Of a stretch of 64,000 bases of DNA, positions 12,204 to 22,381 are shown in pieces. The notes beneath the pieces are model-generated. The model was not told where the DNA came from and did no database searches. It saw only the letters and a program-made list of their open reading frames with translations. The translations under genes and the position numbers were made by a program. Origin of the DNA: Clytia hemisphaerica (lineage: Eukaryota; Cnidaria; Hydrozoa; Leptothecata; Clytiidae). The stretch is from the NCBI GenBank assembly GCA_902728285.1, contig CACVBU010001102.1, positions 2,374,335 to 2,438,334 on the forward strand, in the 5' to 3' direction. The stretch's first letter is position 1. The number at the start of each line of letters is the position of its first letter.

Positions 12204-12288
12204 AATTATAGGCATAACACAACAGTAGCTGTAATTACTAAACGCCAAAAAAAATAAGAATGCTCTCAGATTACGCTACAGGGTATTA

Positions 12289-12615
12289 CACGCTTTTTTA
12301 TAAGAATACACTTTATAAGAATGTCCATGATGAAAATGGCCAAAAAATTTAAGAATATGGTAAGAATATCACCATCATGGAATTTAGCAACTGAACCTAA
12401 GAAGGCATTTTTAATGCATAACCTGTAAATAACAATTTCGATCTTTTGGATTTTGGATTTACATAGCTGCTAAGTTCGGATTTGCAAAAATTGGACTCCT
12501 TAAAACTTGTTTTCTTTTTCTCAGCCTGAGCAGTTCCTTAACAATTCCTTTTTTTTTGGACCATTTTCAGCCTCGAGTTCCTTATAAACGTGTTCCTTAT
12601 TAAAAAAACAACGTG
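12289..12615. mobile_element. Chimeric TA-flanked MITE
   Basis: TA flanks are at 12287-12288 and 12616-12617. The left half (CACGCTTTTTTATAAGAATAC, with TAAGAAT words) belongs to the family at 18990-19331. The right half (GTTCCTTA words, ending CAACGTG) belongs to the family at 17699-18195. The right half includes the TTTACATAGCTGCTAAG site that is interrupted in the 17.7-kb copy. Confidence 0.7.
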
Positions 12616-12832
12616 TAATAAGAAACATTATATAAATATGTAGCCAACAATTTAATTTGATTTGACAATATATTTCGAAAACTGTGTTTCATTTTCAAGT
12701 CTAAGAAAGAAGAAAAACAAAATATGTAAAAATATATAGAAATCTATATAATATTTGTTGTAACAAACACATCATATCAAACATACATCTTACCCTTACA
12801 ATTACAAAGCATAACTGAAAAAAAATTCTATT

Positions 12833-15244
12833 TCACGTCAAATCAATCACAAGCGCCTTGCTCTTGTATTCGTTTTTAGTGTTTAACGACGGTTTAATTT
12901 CTTTTATCTTGATAGCCTCTAGGGTCATTAACTCAGCCTCTACGGAACGCATAGATGAATCTACAATGGAAACGTCATCTATTGTTAGAGTTTTATTGCA
13001 TCTACTAAAATGTGATCCTAAGATAATATAATAAGAAACACTCTCGTATTACAAGGTTATAACACACAAACATATAACATCATAAAACAAGAAAGGAGGA
13101 GAAACTGTATATCTATATAACATGAAAGAGAAAGATGGTAGATAAGAATCAAAACAAACATTAAAAAGTTGTTAAAACTCTTGTTCCTATAGCAACCCAG
13201 CAGAAGCTTTTAGAAAAAAGGATAGAATAAAAAGTAGAGCGTATATGCTTAAAAACAAACGTGTTTATGATTGTTTCGGCTGAACAACCAGGTCAGATCT
13301 TCACATTCGCCATATCCCTTTAGAGCATGTACACGTTTTTTTATAAGAACATCCAAAATTTTTGAAGCTTTCGGATGTTCTTAACTTTTTTATATTGAAG
13401 CCTAAAAATGTTCTTAACATGTTCTTATTTTCACCATCTTTTGAGTATTTTTGTTCATTTTCCTATGAAATTCAGTGTTTTGAGTCCGCAAAGCCTTATG
13501 TTCTTATTTAGTTTGCTCTTATAAGAAAATAAACATAAAATGAATTAGAAGTTGAAAATAATTATCAGTTTCAGTTTCTGTGAAAAAGTTCCTTTTTCTA
13601 AACGGGCTTTTTAAAGGAACATCATATTATGGCGTTTAGCGTTTACAACTGGTCACAATATTCAGATGTACATAATGAGAGTCATGAATTCTCTTAATGA
13701 TATCTAGTTTAATCCTCTTTTTGGAAGGTGTGATTTTTTTTCCCTCATTCATTCAAAAATTAACAATATCAGGCTGAGCGCTTACGTTATCAAAACTTTC
13801 TTGGCATTTTTTAGAACTCTGAGACGTCTTTTTATACATTTGTCTAAGGAGTCTTATCGGCAGCCAGTAGCATCGTAGCAGTGGGGGAGGCAGATTCCCC
13901 CAGCGGACGATTTTTTCGGGGGGAGGGGAGACTAAACAAGGCGCCTCCGATTGCTAAAGTCTCCACAATGATGCACCTTTGCTTTTTTAATCAGAAAAAA
14001 GGAAGAGGGGCGCCGGAATACCAATTTTGGAAATTTGCCTCACCAAGTTACCCCATTTCGGTCGGCCCATCACATTAACTTTAGTTAGGTCTGTGCTTCG
14101 AAGCCTATGAAAGTGAGTGAAGCTATTTTACCTGCAACAGTGTTCATAGTCTTCTCTACCACGACCATATTAAAACAACAAGAAACATTTGGTTTGACAT
14201 CATCGGATATAAACTAAGGCATTATTCTAATCAGAAATTTTGGATGAATCAAGATGAACCAGTTTATATATTGTATTTAACTTTCGAAAGAGTATTCAAA
14301 ACAAAATTATAAAACAACAAAATTTTGATCAATTTCTCAGAAACGATTTTTTTCAATTTTTCCGCTTTAAACAAGACGAGGGGATACGGAACAAATACAA
14401 CACATGGAACAAGAATTAGAAAAGTTCTTCTCAAAAACCTTACTTACTAACAAACACAAACACTCGTATGTAACTTTCAAACTTCAGAAAGAAATCCCAA
14501 AAATATATATCCTTCATCACACATAACATTTAAATGGGAAAATGATTCATTAAAAAAATTTTTTTTTTCCAAGTTTTTCTCGCATATCCATGTAAAAAAT
14601 ACAAAGCAAGAGGGGAAAACTAAGATTAAAAAAATCTGATACGCAATACAAAAAAGTCAAGAAATCCAAAGCCAAAAAAATGACCGATCATTTTCTTTGT
14701 AAGTAATAACAAACTATCTTGCATATATATTAGCTTTCTAACGTATTACTTTTTTTCTCGCGGTTTCTTTCTATTCGACAAGCGACAATATAACTCGGCC
14801 AACTGAAAATATGTTGAGACAAACTTAAATATATAGAAAAGATAAATTATTTACGATGAAAGTTCTTCATTTAGAATTAATGATATTGACACCATCAGTA
14901 GTAACAGTTAAGAAGAACTGAAATGTTTTTTTAGTCTAAAATATTTTATTTTTGCGGCAATTTTTTCAAATAAGAAAATGCAAATCGAAATTTTATTTCA
15001 ACGGCTGGTCCGACATAAATTAAAAACTACCAACAGTCGAAAGTACTAGGCAGTTAGTCACACTAGCGTCCCAACAAAGTGTGTATCAAAGATTAATGCT
15101 GCGAAAGTGCTATATCGTTTACTTGTTTTGCAAGCAAAAGAAAAAATGCGCCGCAAAACTTCACTTTTTAATGAAAATGACATTTTCAAAAACAATGAGA
15201 AATTACCTAAAATTTGGGCTATAGATGAAAAAACTTGACCCAAC
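12833..15244 (-). CDS. 3' end of an unidentified multi-exon gene
   Basis: Candidate exons on the minus strand: 15244-15207, 14481-14448, 14213-14132 and 13017-12833 (stop TGA at 12835-12833). All have AG/GT borders and phases agree, giving about 112 codons. The last exon is the most convincing: 61 codons with ordinary codon usage, beginning TCTTAG/GATCAC. The 14213-14132 exon ends TTGCAG/GTAAAA. The two upstream exons are short and could be coincidental. The protein has a Cys-containing stretch (YECLCLLF, VSCCFN), then a charged C-terminus ending VIDLT. No family is recognised. The intron 13018-14131 holds a GTTCTTA-family MITE and, at 13860-14080, a GC-rich repeat. Confidence 0.45.
13332..13535. 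mobile_element. TA-flanked MITE, GTTCTTA family
   Basis: Left end CACGTTTTTTTATAAGAAC follows TA. Interior words GTTCTTA and AAGCCTT match the family. The right end has decayed (CTCTTATAAGAAAATAAACAT). Slightly deleted relative to the 251-253-bp copies. Confidence 0.7.
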
Positions 15245-15993
15245 CTTGAAAATTAATTAGAAGAAAGACTTCCAAAGAAAAAGATCTACGGGGGAGAAGA
15301 CACCAAACTAGATCCATGCATCGCCGGATAGGCTATTTCCCAGAAATTTTTCCGGGCCTCAAACACCGACCCATTTACATGTGCAGAATTATTCTTACTT
15401 TACGGTATAATCAAGGCCTTAACTAGTCATAGCTTTCACTAAATGCCCCACAGAAAGGTCATGTCATGCAGTTATAAAGCTTTTAATGCTTTAAAAATTA
15501 AAGCATAAAGAATAATCAGGAATAATTGATTGATTTAATTATTTATTGATTGATTGAAAAAAAATCATATTCCATTAACAAAATCCTTGAAGAATTCATG
15601 CAGCTTGACAATTTAATAAAATTCAAGGAAAAGCTGGAAAAGCTTCTCAAAAACATATTTCGAAAATCATGGTATCATTATCTTACTGACTTTCACATCT
15701 CCTTGTTTGTTTGTTTTTTCTTACAAAAATATGTCATGATCATTCACTAAATAGACCTTTTCCGATAATGCTGCAGACATCTTAGATTGTAGGCAAAATA
15801 TGTAGCGGTGCGGTGAATAAATCAACAAAGTAACCAATCAGAAATAGCTTGTTTATTTTTCATTGGCTGCTATATATTTCAACAACTCTCTATTGCTACT
15901 TTGCCTAATAAACAATAGTAAGATGATAAGATGATACTGCGTATAAAATTTATCAAAAAGTTCTGCGCCATCTGAAATAGACCAATCCTAGTT
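15245..15993. other. Non-coding stretch, nothing recognised
   Basis: AT-rich sequence with short direct repeats (TTGATTGATT around 15530-15560). No exon with defensible splice sites was found. Confidence 0.3.
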
Positions 15994-16211
15994 AAGGCCC
16001 GGGTTCCACTTGCGTACGCTGTGATTGCAGTCAAAAGAAAAATAAAGGAATGTCATTGTGGTCCATTCAGGCGTACAGTCGAAAAGTTGAAATGTGCCTA
16101 ATTTTTTTTCAAGTGCATAGTACTTTTTCATGATGCAATCTTTTCTCCAAGCTGAAAGGATTGAAGCCATTAAGATATGATTGCAGCGCAGACAATGAAG
16201 AGACGGGCCTT
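15994..16211. mobile_element. Imperfect palindromic MITE (AAGGCCCG ends)
   Basis: AAGGCCCGGGTTCCACTTGCG at the left is inverse to CGCAGACAATGAAGAGACGGGCCTT at the right with several mismatches. Non-coding, about 218 bp. Confidence 0.5.
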
Positions 16212-16375
16212 CAGGAAACTAGACTTTTTGAGTTTTTAGCTATATACTCTCACTTTATGGTGTTCCTGTATGACTGTTTGTGTGCCTACTCTAACCACCA
16301 TTAAATGCCTTAACTTGGAAAGCTAGAATTGGAGCTATTTCAACAAACCCCTAGAGCGTAAGTTATTTAGGCTAT

Positions 16376-16554
16376 GGGGCCATCCATACACATACAGTAC
16401 GTACGCAATGAAGGGGGAGAGGGGGTTTAGCAAAAGCGTACATCTATTGTTTAAATGACATCATTTCTATTGTTCTCTGCGTACAAGGGGGGAGGGGTAT
16501 CAAATTTTTGGAAAATCTTTGCGTACGTACTATATGGACTATATGGACGGCCCC
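16376..16554. mobile_element. MITE with GGGGCC(A/G)TCCATA ends and TAT flanks
   Basis: Ends GGGGCCATCCATA and TATGGACGGCCCC are inverse. Inner TACGTACGCAA blocks also pair. TAT is duplicated at 16373-16375 and 16555-16557. Length 179 bp, no coding capacity. Confidence 0.75.
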
Positions 16555-16630
16555 TATCACAACTGCATGAAAAAGTGGAACGTGCGCATGCAAAGTTAGA
16601 CGAATGTAAACAAACTTTTTTCAGGCTTTT

Positions 16631-16688
16631 GAAATAGATTTACCACACAAACAGTGAAAACACTCTAAGTGAGGTAAATCTATTTTGA
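16631..16688. repeat. Hairpin
   Basis: GAAATAGATTTACC pairs with GGTAAATCTATTTT across a loop of about 30 nt. Confidence 0.6.
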
Positions 16689-16696
16689 AGACCAAA

Positions 16697-17698
16697 AAAA
16701 AAATATTGATTGACATTCAAACACATTCAACCACTTTTGGATTCAACTTTACTCATGTGCACATTCAACTTTTTTTGTACTTTGCCGGTATCTTGTTTTA
16801 CCAACTTTCTCGAGTTACGACCATATGATGGTCTTTAAAGCTCAAGAAGCTCTATAAACAATAAAGCTAGTTATTAATATATCTAATAACAGACATAAAG
16901 ATAAATTACAGTTTGAACAAAAATATCAAATGTACATTTGAAAACTTGGGCAAACTTCTTTAAAGATTCCAGAAAAAGCATTGAAATCATTGCTGAAATG
17001 AACTTCTGACTAAATTACAGTATTTAGTATTCAGTTTGAAAGACAAGAAACAAAATTTGACATACAAAACACTTTTTCCAGTCAATGAATCAGCTCATCA
17101 TCATAACCAGTCTGCCATTTTGTTTGTTTTGATTTGCACAAGTAATATTGTAATTCGTGTTATGGTGTAATCACTATACTTTTTCTATATTTGCATTTAT
17201 AACACTCGCTTCAGCTTTTCAATGCTAAATCGAAACTAATAAAATGTAATACGCAATAATGGTAATAGCATATAACGTAATATGAAAATATGTATAACAT
17301 TTACCGCTGTATAATTTACCGCCATATTTTTGCGGAACACTTAATTGGCCGGAAAGCCGATTACGACGCAAACACAAAAACAAAAACAATTCGCAAAAAA
17401 TCGAGATTCCAGTCCAATATATTGCGTGAAGCTATGAGTGCCTCCTCAGTCGCTGCGCTCCTTGCGGGGGCAATAATTGAGGCGGGAATTAAGTGACAAA
17501 ATTTGGTTGGTTGATTAGCTGGCTGCTGCACGCTAGCAATTGGTCTTTTTAGTTTTCAAGTTTTAATTAATTGTCTTAAGATCTCCACTGAGGCCTAAAA
17601 TTTCTTTACAAGACACGTTCCTCGTGTGGTTTTCACTAAACATCGTAACTAAGATATGCAAGCTTACTGTATTTCGAAAAATATACTACACGTTTTTC
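16697..17698. other. Non-coding stretch
   Basis: Mostly AT-rich sequence. At 17370-17496 a GC-richer piece (GCCTCCTCAGTCGCTGCGCTCC) is open in one frame but has no splice context and no recognised family. I regard it as repeat-derived. Confidence 0.3.
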
Positions 17699-18195
17699 TT
17701 TTATAAGGAACCTTAACTTTGCTCTGAGCCTGGAGTTCCTTATTTTTACAGAGAATTTCAGCCTCAAAGTTCCTTATCGAGTTCCTTATTTACATACAGG
17801 TATTTTTTTTATAAGAACGTCAAAAATTTTCGAAGCCTTCGGATGTTCTTAGTTTTTTGGATTTGAAACCTAAAAATGTTCTTAAAATGTTCTTATTTTC
17901 AGCATTTTTTGAGCATTTTGATGTAATTTCTTAAGAAAATGCATGTTTTTAAGTCTCCAAAGCCTTAGAATGTTCTTAGAATGTTCTTAAATTTTTGGGC
18001 CTCGAAGCCTTGTGTTCTTATATAGTTTGTTCTTATAAAAAAAAACGTGTAGCTGCTAAGTTTGGATAACCATCTCTTACTGTTCCTTAAAACTTGTTTT
18101 CTTATTCTCAGCAGCAGTTCCTTAACAATTCCTTTTTTTTTGGACCACTTTCAGCCTCGAGTTCCTTATAAACGTGTTCCTTATAAAAAAACGTG
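17699..18195. mobile_element. TA-flanked MITE, GTTCCTTA family, interrupted by another MITE
   Basis: The element begins CACGTTTTTCTTTTATAAGGAAC and ends GTTCCTTATAAAAAAACGTG, with TA on both sides. Without the insertion at 17797-18049 it is about 242 bp. GTTCCTTA occurs about seven times inside, in one orientation. Confidence 0.8.
17797..18049. mobile_element. TA-flanked MITE, GTTCTTA family, inserted in the GTTCCTTA element
   Basis: The 253-bp copy is nearly identical to the one at 43772-44022. Its insertion duplicated a TA in the host element. The unoccupied sequence TTTACATAGCTGCTAAG is preserved at about 12457-12475. Confidence 0.88.
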
Positions 18196-18989
18196 TACTC
18201 AAAAAGTCATTGCAATCATAGACTAGAGTCAACTTCTGGCTGAACTTTGCTTTTTGATGATTTTTGATGACGCTGAGTCCAGTGAAGTAGACTAGGAGCA
18301 TTTGGCGAGGTCGCCATTTTGAAAAAGAATGTTTAAAATCCAAGTAACAAAAAGACTACTTGGAGTTGAAAGATATAATCAAAAAAGAGAAACAAACATC
18401 AATAACAGATTTGCAATCCCTTATTCTCAAATAAAAACATTGCTTCATACTGTTTTTATCTTCCAAAAACAACTAAAATCTGGCGGCGCCTAAGCAAAAG
18501 CATATTACCATATACTACCGGGCCACTTAATCGCGCCATCCAGTCTATCAAAAAGCTTTAAGTGGACCCCGGGCTATTGCAATCACAGAATGATTCACTC
18601 CAGAAAACTACCTAAATAATAATAAGACACTCAAAGAATCAAGAAGATCAAAAGAGAGACTTAAAACTAACTTAAAATCACCTGTATCCTAAGAAACTTC
18701 TGTAGAAAAATCAAAAAATCAATCTAAAGTTTGTACAGTACCATTAAGGAAACCACAGTAACAAATTAAAGATTTCCAAATGACTCCACTCAAGTCTAAA
18801 GTGTTTCAGAGTGTTTCAAGTGCACTTAAACTATGAGATTTCTCGATTTCTCTTTTACAAGAAACGATTATTCACGGATAATTAATTCTCCCCTTAGAGA
18901 CATCGTTAATATTATTGGCTATTAAAGATTTTAAAATTAATTACTGATTGTAATTTAATGAAAGAATGACGTCGACGATCATGACTGTA

Positions 18990-19331
18990 CACGCTTTTTT
19001 TATAAGAATACACTTTATAAGAATGTCCATGAAAATGGCCAAAAAATTAAGAATAATGCTAAGAATATCACCATCATGGAATTTTGCTACTTAAGCTAAG
19101 AATGCCATTTTTAGAGCATTTTCAATTATAAATTGTCAATTACCCCCAAGTAAGTCTCACTTTTTTCACGAAAATGCCATTTTAGGCTTGAGACGTATGT
19201 ACTAAATATTAAATCTAGTCTGAATTAGGATCCTAACCTAAGAATGCTGTAAGAATATTTTAGGATGATATTCCCAAAACAGTTAAGATTATCCAAGATG
19301 AAATAGATTTACACCATATAAAAAAGGCGTG
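18990..19331. mobile_element. TA-flanked MITE, TAAGAAT family
   Basis: Left end CACGCTTTTTTTATAAGAATAC after TA; right end ATATAAAAAAGGCGTG before TA. TAAGAAT occurs seven times, all in the same orientation. Length 342 bp, non-coding. Related pieces lie at 12289-12420 and, inverted, at about 4740-4830 in a Dispatched intron. Confidence 0.78.
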
Positions 19332-19392
19332 TATTCGAAGCCTGCTTTATTTTTCAAAACTATATTTTGAACTAGCAGTTAAAGAACGCATA

Positions 19393-19648
19393 CACGTTTT
19401 CACTTTATAAGAACATCCAAGGTTTTGAAGCCTTTGAGTGTTCTTAACTTTTTGGGTTTTGAGCCTAAAAATGTTCTTAACATGTTCTTATTTTCACCAA
19501 TTTTTGACCATTTTTACCCATTTTCTTAAGAAATCGAGTGTTTTTGAGTCTATAAAGCCTTAAAATGTTCTTAACTTGTTTGTTCTTAACATTTTGGCCG
19601 TCGAAGCCTTTTATGTTCTTATATAGTTTGTTCTTATAAAAAAACACA
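19393..19648. mobile_element. TA-flanked MITE, GTTCTTA family
   Basis: Starts CACGTTTTCACTTTATAAGAACATCC after TA. Ends GTTCTTATAAAAAAACACACA (decayed CGTG). Same interior blocks as the other copies of the family. Confidence 0.75.
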
Positions 19649-20283
19649 CATCTTGAAGGCTGATTGATGGAAGTTCAGCGTTTTTTTACTCTTATAATTC
19701 TGTGACACGGGTATTTTATCTGTGTATGAAAAGGTTGAATTGTCAGACCCTAATTCTTCCTAAAGTGTCACGCAATCCGAGTTCAAACAGGTAGCTTTCG
19801 CACAATCTATATATGAAGATATAGACAGACCAAGACACGAGAAACTGACAAGATTGATCTCCACTTCGAGATATAAAATAAAAGGTATTTCGCATTAGAA
19901 ATTTTTACAAAAATGACGATTATAAAATCAAATAAAACCTACTTAGTATATTAGTCTCTATCTTCTAGATACGTGGTATATATGATAGCGTAATTCCTTT
20001 CAAACATAAGTCATTCGATGTGAACTGTAGTTGCAAGATCTTGTTGCGTTCTACTTCACGACCTTTCTCCTTTTTCTCCGATCTTCTTCTTTTCTTCTTT
20101 TTCCGTCCCCTTCCGTCATATTTTTGGGTCCTTTTATATCATTTGTCTGATATGAAATTTCGTAATGGATTGTCGTTAGGACCCGGACGGAAGTCGTTTC
20201 GTGTATTATATCATTGAAAAATCACTTCCAAAACCACTCAAATCTGACCATATAACAACCACAATATCGATCAAAACAAGAAA

Positions 20284-20470
20284 ATGACATCAACAAATCA
20301 AAAGAACACTCCCAATCCACTCTGCACGCCAACATCATGTGCTGACGATCAGAACAAAGAGAACCTGGCTTGTTCCAAATGCAACCGACTCGTTCACTAC
20401 ATCTGTACAAGGTTACCGCTCCTTATATGATATCGGTATGTAAAGATGGCAGAAGAAATGGCTGCAATTA
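20284..20470 (+). pseudogene. LINE A ORF1, N-terminal part with PHD-like zinc finger
   Basis: From ATG at 20284 the protein has a polar leader, then CxxC ... HYxCTRLP, the treble-clef finger found near the N-terminus of many CR1-like ORF1 proteins. A 1-base frameshift near 20430 is needed to continue. The reading then passes through GCNY into the MITE at 20473 and resumes as ICPNC at 21183, completing the finger. T-rich sequence from about 20020 is probably the 5' UTR. Confidence 0.7.
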
Positions 20471-20472
20471 TA

Positions 20473-21180
20473 CATGTTTTTTTTTATAAGCAAGTGTCGG
20501 CCCCTACATCAGGCTCGCATTATGCTTAGCATTCTATTGTTCTCAAACAATAGAGCCTATTTGTTACTGCCGTTAGACAGTAGTTTTTGTTATATTAGTT
20601 TTATGTTTCCTTTGTATCATAGCATTTGAATTATGTATAGGTATAATTGGTTTGTAATCATATTTTGATGTCCCTTATGTATTAATTATATGATAATTAT
20701 GTATTATCATTAGGAATGTTTTGTCCTTTGTGTATTGTTAACGTTTCGTAAGTCTCATGGGAGTCTTGTCTACCGTTCTGTATGTTATAAATGTTTGTGT
20801 GTAATGTTGGATCACTTATTGTAAGCTGTGTTTATGTACGTTATGGTGTGAGGTGACAGTGTTTTTAGTAAGTGATATAATTTTGATTTTCTTGTACATA
20901 TTCTCTGTTACCTTTTTCTGTACCAAGGCTTAGATTTATACCATTTCTTGTGTTATCTAATTTGCGATGAGCTTTTTCTTGACATTGAATTTGTGTTTAT
21001 TTTATAGCCGTTACTTATCAGAAGAACGCGTCGAAAACCTACTCACCTAAATGTCTCTGTCCATGAGTTTGGCCTACGGCATTTACACTATTGTTCTCAA
21101 ACAATAGAGCCATTGTTTAGGTATAAAAAACTGAGCCTGCATATGCTTATAAACGTTATGCTTATAAAAGAAAAAACATG
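20473..21180. mobile_element. TA-flanked MITE, CATG family, itself interrupted
   Basis: Same ends as the copy at 425-575, with TA at 20471-20472 and 21181-21182. It is inserted in the zinc finger of LINE A ORF1. Its middle is split by 530 bp bounded by a 24-bp direct repeat. Confidence 0.85.
20558..21087. mobile_element. 530-bp insertion within the CATG-family MITE
   Basis: It is bounded by two copies of a 24-bp sequence (20534-20557 and 21088-21111) that is single in the 425-575 copy. That 24-mer contains the CTATTGTT/AACAATAG hairpin. The insert is T/G-rich on the plus strand, lacks inverted ends and has no clear poly-A tail. A long target duplication fits a retroposed or 5'-truncated LINE-like insert, but the identity is unknown. 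Confidence 0.7.
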
Positions 21181-21182
21181 TA

Positions 21183-22075
21183 TTTGCCCAAATTGTGTGG
21201 TTGTATCAAAAGATCCGATGGCTATCAATCCTGGACCGAGACAATCAATAAAAACGGCTGCCGAGCTTGCTAAACTAAAGGAGACGATAAAAGAGAATGA
21301 GAAAACAATCAAAAAGTTGAAAAACACAGAACACTACCTTCTGGAGATAGTAGAGTCTCAAAAAGAAGAAATGTCAGACTTAAAGAAACAGCTGTCTAAC
21401 GATCCAGCATTCCATACCGTGGAATACGTAGAAAATAAGCTGGAGAAAAAAACTGGAGGATTTTCGTACACAGATTCTTTCCACCATCAAAGAGGAGTGT
21501 ATGAAATCGTACGCAGCTGCAGTAACTGCCGATAGAGAGACTGCCGATAGAGAGACTGTCTCATCCAACGAATGTATTAAGACTACCGTTAAAGAAGAAC
21601 ATGAAGAAGAAGAGGCAGAACAAAGAGAAAAAGTAAAAAGATGGAAAAAACATCATAATCCACGGGGCTGAAGAACCAGATGAAGATGCACCCAAGTATG
21701 ATGAAGAGTATGTAATGATGCTCATTCAAAACCCCCGGGCAAAAAGTGAGCATCAAACAATTGCTTAGACTTGGTTCGAAATCTGCAGGAAAGACTCGTC
21801 CAATACTGGTCACATTGGGTAGAAAGAAAGAAAAAGAAATCATCTTTGGGAACCTCGCCGCTCTCAAGGATAACGACACGTACAAAGGGATGAGTGTATA
21901 TGAAGACCTGACTCCAGATCAGTGGAAAAAGTATAAAGACCTGGTTGCACAAGCAAAAGACTTTAACGAAAAGAACAAAGGGAAAACAGATGTGATATTT
22001 AGAGTCCGTGGGTCTTCAAAAAACGGGTTCGGTATCAGGAAGGTAAAGGCCACCAACCTTCAACAACACCAGTAA
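21183..22075 (+). pseudogene. LINE A ORF1, remaining part (coiled coil and RRM-like domain)
   Basis: In order: the end of the zinc finger (ICPNC), an NPGP motif near 21225, a Lys/Glu-rich coiled coil (21265-21400), then, after frameshifts near 21530, 21645 and 21765, an RRM-like nucleic-acid-binding domain (NIIIHG near 21645; RPILVTLG near 21797; DVIFRVRG near 21991). It ends at TAA 22073-22075. This order is typical of CR1/L2-type ORF1 proteins, which coat the RNA and act as chaperones. Frameshifts make it non-functional. Confidence 0.75.
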
Positions 22076-22225
22076 ATGCAACTGGTGAAAAAAAAACGAA
22101 AAAAGAAGAAAAATAAGAAAAAATCGAAAACAACGAAATACAACAAAAGCGAAAAAAGAAAAAAACCGACAACATTCCACTGAATCGTCCGGTGTCCTAC
22201 AATTCCAAAGAGAAAAACAAACTTG

Positions 22226-22381
22226 TAAAGGACGCATAAAAATTATGTACGCCAACGCAGACCAACTTACACCTGAGAAGATAAACGAACTACAAATCCA
22301 CGCGCAGAAAGAGACGCCGCATATCATTGCAATCTGTGAAGTCAAAACAAAGGTAGGTGGGCTAAAACGCATACACGAGTA
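22226..22381 (+). pseudogene. LINE A ORF2, first part of AP endonuclease
   Basis: KIMYANADQL opens the apurinic-like endonuclease. PHIIAICEVK holds the catalytic Glu found in LINE endonucleases. The frame stays open to GLKRIHE, where the 22382-23452 element interrupts it. Confidence 0.75.

Noticed and set aside
13860-14080. 65-codon GC-rich ORF
   Set aside because: Part of a repeat (GTGGGGGAGGCAGATTCCCCC) within an intron; no splice context.
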